Positions 1 to 5,905 of a stretch of DNA of 9,154 bases are shown here, piece by piece. Within the stretch, counting starts at the first letter, position 1. Each line of letters begins with the position of its first letter. The notes below the pieces were generated by a model that worked only from the letters and a program-made list of their open reading frames with translations, was not told the DNA's origin and made no database searches. Source of the DNA: Paracoccaceae bacterium (GTDB lineage: Bacteria > Pseudomonadota > Alphaproteobacteria > Rhodobacterales > Rhodobacteraceae); assembly GCA_003447515.1 (NCBI GenBank), contig DLZA01000206.1:1-9154 (forward strand), written 5' to 3'. A program made the translations under genes and the position numbers.

Positions 1-2
1 AT

Positions 3-86
3 TGCTTTTGCCAAGCACTCGCGGCCCTTATGCAAAACAAATCTGCGGTTAGACCTGCACAGCTGGACGTCCACTTCAAACCATAA
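3..86 (+). CDS. Possible C-terminal end of an unidentified gene, truncated by the window edge
   Basis: Reading from base 3 there are 27 open codons ending in a TAA at 84-86. The peptide ends in QNKSAVRPAQLDVHFKP, which has a normal mixed composition and reads like a genuine protein tail. If real, the gene converges with the hydrolase gene, whose stop lies at 101-103, leaving a 14-base gap between the stops. The stretch is too short to recognise a family, and frame 1 is also open up to base 117, so the choice of frame is not secure. No terminator hairpin is visible between the two stops. Confidence is low and no function is proposed. Confidence 0.3.
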   Translation, partial: CFCQALAALMQNKSAVRPAQLDVHFKP

Positions 87-100
87 AATTCCTAAATGTT

Positions 101-925
101 CTAATTTGGTAATTTGAGAAGACAATTCGTAATTTCGCTTTCAGGGCCACGTAGTCCCTCGATGACGGTGAAGTGGTTATGTTGGCCCTCAACAATACAA
201 TATGTTGGTGTGTCGAGGCCATCCCACATCTGAGCCAAGAGTTGTGACTGTCGAATGAATTCTGGTCGTTCACCGCCACCGACCCAACAAATAAGAGGAC
301 TTGCACCAAAAGGACGCAACAGAGCTGCGCTTTCACTTAAAGATTCGGCTTCGTCTAAGCGGAGAACATCATTCATTTTAGTATGCATTAATGGGCGTAA
401 ATCGTGTAATCCACTTATCGAAACGGTGCGTGCTATACGTCTACGAACAGCATTGGAAAGTGGGCTGTCATTACATATCATGCGGGTTGCAAGATGCCCA
501 CCTGCAGAGTGCCCAGAGATATGAATCGGTCCATCTACACGTTTGGCAGCCAGCGAAATTGCCCGCCCAATTTGTGTGGTCATGTGGCTAAGGCGTGCTT
601 GTGGTGCAAGCGTATAACTAGGTAGACAAACTGCCCAACCGTTGGCGCGTGCGCCCTCTGCAAAGTCTGTCCAATAGGATTTATCCAACCGCATCCAAAA
701 GCCGCCGTGAATAAATACAACCAATCCCTTGGGCAACCCTTCTGGCCAGACGAGATCAAATTTCTCACGAGGTTGATCCCCATATGGGATGTCTGTTTCC
801 ACGGACACCCCACTTTCACGGTAGGCCGCTGCACTGTCCGACCAAAGACCAGGTAATGCATCGGAACCAGCAACATGTGCCATATTTGCAAAGGCATCAT
901 CCCAGTTTTTTAGAGGTGTGAGCAC
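101..925 (-). CDS. Alpha/beta hydrolase, kynurenine formamidase (arylformamidase)-like
   Basis: This 274-residue protein is predicted to be a cytoplasmic serine hydrolase of the arylformamidase/carboxylesterase group of the alpha/beta hydrolase fold, cleaving an amide or ester. It carries the oxyanion-hole motif HGGFW (residues 73-77) and the nucleophile elbow GHSAGGH (138-144), with Ser140 as nucleophile. His251 in the HNHFTVIE segment is the likely catalytic histidine, and an acidic residue near 219 (GGGERPEF) probably completes the triad. Length and motif spacing fit bacterial formamidase-like enzymes. The start is GTG: the family-like N-terminal segment (WDDAFANMAHVAG) lies before the next possible ATG at residue 15, so the shorter start is unlikely. 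It is the last gene of the minus-strand operon, 6 bases after the FMO stop, implying a role in the same pathway, perhaps hydrolysing a product of dioxygenase cleavage. True kynurenine formamidase activity is possible, but no tryptophan dioxygenase or kynureninase lies nearby. The family call is firm; the substrate is unknown. Confidence 0.88.
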   Translation of the reverse strand: MLTPLKNWDDAFANMAHVAGSDALPGLWSDSAAAYRESGVSVETDIPYGDQPREKFDLVWPEGLPKGLVVFIHGGFWMRLDKSYWTDFAEGARANGWAVCLPSYTLAPQARLSHMTTQIGRAISLAAKRVDGPIHISGHSAGGHLATRMICNDSPLSNAVRRRIARTVSISGLHDLRPLMHTKMNDVLRLDEAESLSESAALLRPFGASPLICWVGGGERPEFIRQSQLLAQMWDGLDTPTYCIVEGQHNHFTVIEGLRGPESEITNCLLKLPN

Positions 926-931
926 GACAGT

Positions 932-2419
932 CTATCCCGCTTTATATTGTGGCGCAGAGGCCAAGAACGTTCCGTATGCAGCCGCATTTGGATATGAGAA
1001 CTGCTCGGCCAGCGGATTACTGCGCTTTTTCTTCTTAGCTCCAATATCGGCCAAGACTTCATCGAAATGCTTGAAGTGGAATGGGGCTGAACATAAACCG
1101 CCGTAGATTTTCGCAGCAGGACGTTCGTTACGCTTCCAATTTAACATCATATCAATGTTCTTATTCATATCTACCGCCGTTGGTTGGTTTGCCAATTGCC
1201 CATCAGCATAACGGACCAGCCAATTGGCTATTATCTCGGCAGATAGAACTGTACAAAAGCTTGAATTAAAACCAACAAAGCCCATATCGGGCAAATCTGG
1301 ATTTACTGAAAGACGATAAACACGATATTGGCCATCATCTTCGATTAGCTTTTCCTGATATTGTTGAGGCAAGTAAGGCACACCAAGTTTCCAACCAACT
1401 GCCAAGACAGCCACGTCGCAAGGCACAGTAACGCCCGTTGTCAGTTTCAAGCCCTCGTCAGTGTAGCTGTCAAACGTACCTAAAACTGGCTTAATTGTAC
1501 CAGAATTGAGACAATCAATCAGACCTGGTGTCACGATTGGCACGGAACACGAAACTTCTTTCTCAATCGGAGTTGTAGGCACCATATTGTGCTTCTTCAT
1601 CTTCAGTTGGACCTTGAGGAGTGCCTCAAGGCCTCGAAAGTTGGCCCACACCAGCGGTTTAAGAACCGCCGCGATAACCCGTTGTAACAGATTCTTACCC
1701 CATTGATTGAACTGCTGCTCTTGAGCGCGCATGTAAAGTAAACGCTTAAAGTTTATCCCACCAACAAAATACGGGACGCGCCATACGTTTTCGAGATAGA
1801 CGAGACGGACGGAACGTGCTCCGTTGCTTGCCGCATTCACAGCAATATCTGTGGCGGATTTTGAACCACCCAAAACAACCACGTCTTTACCCTTACAAAC
1901 GCTTGGGTCGGTGTATTCAGATGAGTGCATCACTGATCCACCGCGTTCAACGAATGCATCTTGGCCCGGATGGGTAATAATATTCTTGTCGGAAAACTGC
2001 CCCGTACAGACTGAAACAAAGTCGAAATCTTCAGTCCACTCTTGACCACCAGCTTCAATTGTGAGTGTCCAGCCGGCCGCGTCGTCTTTCCGACGTTCCA
2101 TCGTTTTCACCGATGTATTCAGGCGAAACAGTCGTGCAATGTTGTGTTTCTCAGCGTATGAATGTAAGTAAGCATGCACCTGCGGCCCCTTTGGCCATTC
2201 AGGATATTCATCCGGCATCGGATGATCTGTATAACAGTACAAATCTTTGGGCGATTGTGTCTGCACATCCGGATAGGAACGTGACAGTTCCCACACCCCA
2301 CCAAAGTCATGACTGCGTTCAAAGCCGACTACGCGATGCCCTTTTTCGTCAAATGCTTTGGCTGCTGCTAAACCACTAACACCACCGCCGATGACGGCAA
2401 CATTTTTTCGATTAATCAT
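932..2419 (-). CDS. Class B FMO-like NAD(P)/FAD-dependent monooxygenase
   Basis: This 495-residue flavoprotein belongs to the class B flavin-containing/Baeyer-Villiger monooxygenase superfamily, which uses FAD and NADPH to oxygenate heteroatoms or carbonyl carbons. The FAD-binding Rossmann motif GGGVSG is at residues 11-16, followed by the family signature FGGVW (39-43). A second dinucleotide motif, GGSKSATDIA (184-193), should bind NADPH. Between them, G161-x3-H165-x3-Y169 matches most of the FMO fingerprint FxGxxxHxxx(Y/F/W), but the expected Phe is Arg159. The usual ATGY-like segment reads LAVGW (339-343). The C-terminus has a Lys-rich stretch (GAKKKKR) of unknown meaning. The ATG start is preceded by AAGGGGG about 9 bases upstream, and this sequence overlaps the cupin stop, so the two genes are probably translationally coupled. 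The gene lies between the cupin and hydrolase genes of one operon. It may act on an imported aromatic or heterocyclic compound; the reaction cannot be assigned. Confidence 0.9.
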   Translation of the reverse strand: MINRKNVAVIGGGVSGLAAAKAFDEKGHRVVGFERSHDFGGVWELSRSYPDVQTQSPKDLYCYTDHPMPDEYPEWPKGPQVHAYLHSYAEKHNIARLFRLNTSVKTMERRKDDAAGWTLTIEAGGQEWTEDFDFVSVCTGQFSDKNIITHPGQDAFVERGGSVMHSSEYTDPSVCKGKDVVVLGGSKSATDIAVNAASNGARSVRLVYLENVWRVPYFVGGINFKRLLYMRAQEQQFNQWGKNLLQRVIAAVLKPLVWANFRGLEALLKVQLKMKKHNMVPTTPIEKEVSCSVPIVTPGLIDCLNSGTIKPVLGTFDSYTDEGLKLTTGVTVPCDVAVLAVGWKLGVPYLPQQYQEKLIEDDGQYRVYRLSVNPDLPDMGFVGFNSSFCTVLSAEIIANWLVRYADGQLANQPTAVDMNKNIDMMLNWKRNERPAAKIYGGLCSAPFHFKHFDEVLADIGAKKKKRSNPLAEQFSYPNAAAYGTFLASAPQYKAG

Positions 2420-2433
2420 ATCTACTTGCCCCC

Positions 2434-2874
2434 TTATGCGTCTTCTGGCGGTGGTAAAAAGTCAACCTCATGCATTGCCGATATACGAACCAATTCCTCT
2501 GGGTCAGTCAAACCATCAAGCTTTGTAAACAGTTCGAATAGTTTGCGTGCAGGAGCAACACCAAAAACGCACGTGGCTTCTGCGCCGGAACGATTGAAAA
2601 TCCCGTGTGCGTGACCCATTGGCATGGAGACAGTATCACCGGGTCCAGCTTTGTGGATATCGCCTAAAAATTCAATCTCTAGGTTTCCGCTTAGGATATT
2701 AATCCATTCATCTTGTGTTGGATGGATATGTGGTGGTACGAATGTCTCTTCCGGTATCACAGCGTGCCAGATGAAAGTATTTGGGCTGTGTGCTTTGGGA
2801 ACATAGGTATGTCCCACAACATTCCATGACATGTTCTCTATTCCGCCAGATGCAGGTACTATACCCTTCTCCAT
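2434..2874 (-). CDS. Small single-domain cupin, paralogue of the cupin at 4124
   Basis: This 146-residue protein has one complete cupin barrel. Motif 1, G(x5)HxH(x4)E(x6)G, is met by HIHPTQDE...G with His49, His51 and Glu56. Motif 2, G(x5)PxG(x2)H(x3)N, is matched exactly from Gly79 to Asn94 with His90. All four expected metal ligands are therefore present, consistent with a quercetinase-like dioxygenase, an isomerase or another metal-dependent enzyme; a purely binding role is not excluded. The C-terminal HEVDFLPP is shared with the second cupin in this window, and overall more than 40% of residues are identical by hand alignment. The ATG is preceded by GGAG at a spacing of 9 bases. It is the first gene of the minus-strand operon, 14 bases ahead of the FMO gene and divergent from the AraC gene. 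Substrate and metal are unknown. Confidence 0.9.
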   Translation of the reverse strand: MEKGIVPASGGIENMSWNVVGHTYVPKAHSPNTFIWHAVIPEETFVPPHIHPTQDEWINILSGNLEIEFLGDIHKAGPGDTVSMPMGHAHGIFNRSGAEATCVFGVAPARKLFELFTKLDGLTDPEELVRISAMHEVDFLPPPEDA

Positions 2875-3013
2875 GATATTTTTCTCCGTTCGTTTGTTAT
2901 GGAACTACAATATGACACCCCGTAAGAAGGCATTATCCAAAAAACGAATAAATATGCTTTAGGCTTGAAATAATGAGTATTTTGACCCACGCTTTTCATT
3001 GGGAGGCGGCGAA
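2875..3013. promoter_or_regulatory. Divergent promoter/operator region between the cupin operon and the AraC gene
   Basis: This 139-base AT-rich stretch must hold the promoters of the minus-strand operon and of the AraC gene. On the minus strand a -10-like GATAAT lies at 2937-2932, about 60 bases before the cupin start, with no good -35 at the usual distance; such weak -35 boxes are common at activator-dependent promoters. No convincing sigma-70 promoter is seen toward the AraC gene. The cupin side carries ATAACA (minus strand, 2900-2895) followed by GAACGGA (2891-2885), a block also found upstream of the second cupin. The location of any AraC binding site is inference. Confidence 0.55.
3001..3006 (+). 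promoter_or_regulatory. Ribosome binding site that decides the AraC start
   Basis: GGGAGG stands 7 bases before the ATG at 3014. A longer reading from the TTG at 2999 would place this Shine-Dalgarno sequence inside the coding region and has no comparable site of its own, so the ATG is preferred. Confidence 0.75.
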
Positions 3014-3991
3014 ATGGACAAACAAACAACGGAGTATCTTACAAATTATCCACTTTTGCGTACGAGTGATCTGGATGAAGCGCGCCACTGCGTGACAGAA
3101 AAATTTTGTGATCATAAACTAAATAAATCGTCACGTTTCGATGACTTGGCCGTTTGCCACAACCATGTGGCGTGTGGTCATGTTTCTATCAACTACTTGC
3201 ACTACGGAGCAGACGTGCAAATCGACCCAGGGATGCTTGAAGACTTTTACCTTTTACAGATACCGCTGAGCGGTGCAGCGTTAATTCGCCATCGTGGACG
3301 TGAAATCCTCGCAAGCACGCAAACGGCTACTTTATTGAACCCTGACCGCGAAACTAAGATGCATTGGCGTTCTGACTGTCGCAAGTTGATGTTGCAAATC
3401 GACAAGATCTATTTGCATGAGGTTGCGCAAGATATGCTTGGCGGTCCCGCACCCGGAACCATTCGATTTGATCCATTAGTCGATTTAACTGCCACACCTG
3501 GGCAGCATTTGCGAAGGATATTGGAACGCGCAGCAATATTGGCAGAAGGACGCGCCCTTTTTTCTGGACCCAGCCGCAATCAAGACATGTGGATTGCGTC
3601 TGAGCTGACATCGACCTTGTTGACGCATCAATCAAGCAACATCTCACATATGTTGCATCGTGCTGACCACCATGCGCTCCCCTCCAATCTACGCAGTGCA
3701 CGAGCATTTATTTATGCAAATTTGTCAGAACCTATTCGCTTGGCTGATATTGCGGCCAGTGCGGGCATGAATGTGCGTACATTGCAAAAAGGATTTCAGC
3801 GGGCGTTTGCGAAATCACCTATGCAAATCTTACACGAGGCGCGTTTGGATGCTGCTCATTATGATCTCACTGTAGCGCGTGACTCCCCGAGTGTAACAGA
3901 CGCCGCTTATCAAAATGGGTTTTCACATTTGGGCCGATTTTCGCGTGATTACAAACGGCGCTTTGGGCTGCTTCCAAGCCAAACACACTAA
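3014..3991 (+). CDS. AraC-family transcriptional regulator
   Basis: This 325-residue protein has the two-part structure of AraC/XylS-type activators. The N-terminal region (about residues 40-200) resembles the AraC-binding-like ligand and dimerisation domain found in regulators of aromatic catabolism. The C-terminal region (about 225-320) holds the paired helix-turn-helix DNA-binding unit. The first helix-turn-helix is around LADIAASAGMNVRTLQKGF (243-261), and the second is in SVTDAAYQNGFSHLGRF (293-309), followed by the typical DYKRRFG. The length is normal for the family and no residue loss is evident. It lies between two operons, divergent from the left one and in the same direction as the right one, and each operon begins with a related cupin gene. 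It is therefore the likely local regulator of both, probably activating in response to the pathway substrate or an intermediate. That regulatory link is inferred from position only. Confidence 0.92.
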   Translation: MDKQTTEYLTNYPLLRTSDLDEARHCVTEKFCDHKLNKSSRFDDLAVCHNHVACGHVSINYLHYGADVQIDPGMLEDFYLLQIPLSGAALIRHRGREILASTQTATLLNPDRETKMHWRSDCRKLMLQIDKIYLHEVAQDMLGGPAPGTIRFDPLVDLTATPGQHLRRILERAAILAEGRALFSGPSRNQDMWIASELTSTLLTHQSSNISHMLHRADHHALPSNLRSARAFIYANLSEPIRLADIAASAGMNVRTLQKGFQRAFAKSPMQILHEARLDAAHYDLTVARDSPSVTDAAYQNGFSHLGRFSRDYKRRFGLLPSQTH

Positions 3992-4123
3992 AGTTCTCGA
4001 TAACAGGCTCCGGGATCGTTCGGTTTATAAAACTGAGAACAGGATTACGCAGATTCGAAAAAATGGCTTTACGCTTAAAGTTTCAACGATAAGCTGTGGT
4101 CTATTGATAACAGGAACGGAAAA
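3992..4123 (+). promoter_or_regulatory. Leader region of the plus-strand operon with repeated GA(T/G)AACAGG elements
   Basis: This 132-base gap between the AraC stop and the second cupin holds three near-identical nonamers in the same orientation: GATAACAGG at 3999-4007, GAGAACAGG at 4035-4043 and GATAACAGG at 4106-4114. The last overlaps the ribosome binding region of the cupin gene (AGGA at 4112-4115, 8 bases from the ATG). A short inverted pair, GTTCTC (3993-3998) and GAGAAC (4035-4040), is also present. The region could hold an operator or an independent promoter for the cupin/monooxygenase/transport operon, but no clear -35/-10 pair was found and read-through from the AraC gene is possible. 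Confidence 0.45.
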
Positions 4124-4582
4124 ATGACAAAGATGATAGCAGGCATTGTCCAGTCGCATACCGGCATGGACGGGATTGAGTGGAACGTTCTGGGTCAGAC
4201 CTACATCCCGAAGACAAAGACAGATGAATGCTTTTCGTGGCACGCCACACTACCTCCTGACACTTTTGTGCCGCCACATATCCATCCTGATCAAGATGAA
4301 TACCTTTATATTCTAGAAGGACGGTTCGACTTTCTCATTAACGGGGTTGAAGCTTTTGGTGAACCCGGCGATCTGATCAAACTGCCGAGGGGGATCCCTC
4401 ACGGGATTTTCAATAAGTCGGATCAGACGATCAAGACCCTATTCTGGGTCACACCGACAGGGCGGCTTTATGATCTCTTCTGGGCGCTTCACAACCTGGG
4501 GCCAGAGCCGGACGTGGCAGAGGTCGTTGCGCTCTCAGCGGCGCATCAGGTGGATTTTCTGCCGCCTGGGAAATCGAAGTAA
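4124..4582 (+). CDS. Small single-domain cupin, paralogue of the cupin at 2434-2874
   Basis: This 152-residue single-domain cupin has both conserved motifs intact. Motif 1 is HIHPDQDE with His52, His54 and Glu59, followed by Gly66. Motif 2 runs from Gly82 to Asn97 with His93 and fits G(x5)PxG(x2)H(x3)N. The four metal ligands suggest a metal-dependent enzyme such as a dioxygenase or isomerase. The shared segments WNV.G.TY.PK, FVPPHIHP, PHGIFN/AHGIFN and H.VDFLPP make it a clear paralogue of the cupin heading the minus-strand operon. It starts the plus-strand operon and its stop is only 3 bases before the monooxygenase ATG, so the two are almost certainly co-translated and act in one pathway. 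Whether both cupins catalyse the same or successive steps cannot be told from sequence. Confidence 0.9.
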   Translation: MTKMIAGIVQSHTGMDGIEWNVLGQTYIPKTKTDECFSWHATLPPDTFVPPHIHPDQDEYLYILEGRFDFLINGVEAFGEPGDLIKLPRGIPHGIFNKSDQTIKTLFWVTPTGRLYDLFWALHNLGPEPDVAEVVALSAAHQVDFLPPGKSK

Positions 4583-4585
4583 CCG

Positions 4586-5824
4586 ATGAAGCGGGTCGTC
4601 ATAGCAGGAGCAGGCATTGGCGGATTAACTACTGCCCTGATGTTGCACCAGCGTGGCATAGAGGCCGTTGTCGTTGAGCAAGCTGCACACGTACGTGAAG
4701 TAGGTGTGGGCATCAACACACTGCCCCATTCTATTGCGGAACTTGTGCAGCTAAATCTGCTTGACCAGCTCGATGCGGTTGGTCTTAGAACCCGAGAACT
4801 TAGATATCTCAGCCGCACTGGTAAGGAAATTTGGAGTGAGTTACGAGGCGTTCATGCTGGTCATGACCATCCCCAATTTTCAATTAACCGTGGACGGCTG
4901 CAAAAGCTCCTCTTTGATGCTGTTCTGGAGCGGTTAGGCAATGATGCGGTGATCACTGGTCACGCGCTGCAAGGCTTTGTACAGGACGAAAAAAGCGTCA
5001 CCGCCCATTTTACCGATACGAAAGACGCCATGGCGTCCATGCAATTGCGCTGTGAGGTGCTGGTTTGCTCCGATGGCATCCACAGCGCAGGGCGCCGCGC
5101 ATTCTATCCTAAAGAAGGCCCGCCAAGCTGGCCTGGTGTTGTGATGTGGCGTGGGGCGACCGAGTGGCCAGTCTGGGAAGATGGGGAGACAATGGCAATT
5201 GCTGGCGGGCTTGCGGGCAAGTTCGTGCTTTACCCCATTTCACCGGTGAAAGATGGTAAGCAATTGATGAACTGGGTTGTCAACGTACGGGTCAAAGATC
5301 CGAAAAACTCGCCCCCTCCGAAGGAAAGCTGGTCGAGCCGTGCTTCGCTTGCCAAAGTGCTTCCTTACGCCAAACGTTTTGCGATTCCAGGTATGGATAT
5401 CGAAGCTTTGGTGCGTGGCACAGATACGATCTTTGAATATCCGATGGCCGATCGTGACCCGCTGCCACGCTGGACATTCGGGCGAGTGACTCTCCTGGGC
5501 GACGCAGCGCATCCGATGTATCCCGTTGGCTCCAACGGGGCAGCACAGGCGATTTTGGATGCACGGTCTTTTGCCGATAATTTTGCAAAAGCTTCCCATC
5601 CGCGTGAAGGGCTTTACCGCTATGAACGCGACCGCCGTCCAAAAACTGCAGAGATAGTGCGTCAGAATCGCATCGGAGGGCCCGAGAGGGTGATTGATGA
5701 GGTCGAAAAACTTGCTCCAGAAGGGTTTGAGGATGTAAATGAGGTCTTGAGTCATGACGAGCGTCAGACAATCGTTCGTGGCTATGCAAAGCTTGCCGGT
5801 TTTGCGGCACGCAAACGAAAATAA
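4586..5824 (+). CDS. Class A FAD-dependent aromatic monooxygenase, PhzS/salicylate hydroxylase-like
   Basis: This 412-residue single-component flavoprotein hydroxylase is of the para-hydroxybenzoate hydroxylase fold, expected to hydroxylate an activated aromatic or heteroaromatic ring with NAD(P)H and oxygen. The FAD-binding GxGxxG is GAGIGG at residues 8-13, with Glu31 at the end of the second strand to bind the ribose. The DG motif is CSDGIHSAGR (161-170), and the GD motif is LLGDAAHPMYPVGSNGAAQA (303-322), the strongest family marker. The segments GVGINTLPH (40-48) and EYPMADRDPLPRW (284-296) resemble the flavin-dependent oxidoreductases that include phenazine hydroxylase PhzS. Full length, no defect seen. 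No strong Shine-Dalgarno sequence is visible; translation probably couples to the cupin, which stops 3 bases upstream. Downstream come transporter genes, suggesting uptake and first oxidation of the same compound. Family firm, substrate unknown. Confidence 0.93.
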   Translation: MKRVVIAGAGIGGLTTALMLHQRGIEAVVVEQAAHVREVGVGINTLPHSIAELVQLNLLDQLDAVGLRTRELRYLSRTGKEIWSELRGVHAGHDHPQFSINRGRLQKLLFDAVLERLGNDAVITGHALQGFVQDEKSVTAHFTDTKDAMASMQLRCEVLVCSDGIHSAGRRAFYPKEGPPSWPGVVMWRGATEWPVWEDGETMAIAGGLAGKFVLYPISPVKDGKQLMNWVVNVRVKDPKNSPPPKESWSSRASLAKVLPYAKRFAIPGMDIEALVRGTDTIFEYPMADRDPLPRWTFGRVTLLGDAAHPMYPVGSNGAAQAILDARSFADNFAKASHPREGLYRYERDRRPKTAEIVRQNRIGGPERVIDEVEKLAPEGFEDVNEVLSHDERQTIVRGYAKLAGFAARKRK

Positions 5825-5893
5825 GGGAAAGCGCGCTGTCTGGGCCGGGCGCCAATCTGTTTTAACGGGTTCAATGGAAACACAATTATGACT

Positions 5894-5898
5894 AGGAG
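5894..5898 (+). promoter_or_regulatory. Ribosome binding site that decides the substrate-binding protein start
   Basis: AGGAG lies 7 bases before the ATG at 5906. An in-frame ATG at 5888 has a poorer upstream site and would put this AGGAG inside the coding sequence, so 5906 is preferred. Confidence 0.7.
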
Positions 5899-5905
5899 AA
5901 GAGTG

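Noticed and set aside
64..73. Perfect 10-base palindrome TGGACGTCCA
   Set aside because: It lies inside the possible C-terminal coding stretch at the window edge and has no partner copy or associated promoter, so chance is the simpler explanation.
76..336. Minus-strand open frame with a hydrophobic, signal-like start opposite or overlapping the hydrolase end
   Set aside because: It overlaps the hydrolase gene on the same strand in another frame, its start has no ribosome binding support, and it resembles no known protein.
101..925. Firm assignment of the hydrolase as kynurenine formamidase in tryptophan breakdown
   Set aside because: Motifs fit the family, but no tryptophan 2,3-dioxygenase, kynureninase or typical 3-hydroxyanthranilate dioxygenase is in the window, so only the family-level call is kept.
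2999..3013. TTG start adding five residues to the AraC protein
   Set aside because: The added bases contain the strong GGGAGG ribosome binding sequence for the ATG at 3014, and the added residues (MGGGE) are simply its translation.
5240..5855. Two long minus-strand open frames opposite the class A monooxygenase
   Set aside because: They lie wholly or almost wholly antisense to a well-supported flavoprotein gene, have Cys-, His- and Arg-rich compositions of shadow type, and show no recognisable domain.
5831..5863. GC-rich stretch with GCGCGC and GGGCGC followed by TTTT after the monooxygenase gene, as a terminator
   Set aside because: Only four continuous pairs form before a mismatch and the T-run is separated from the stem; the downstream transporter genes are more likely cotranscribed.
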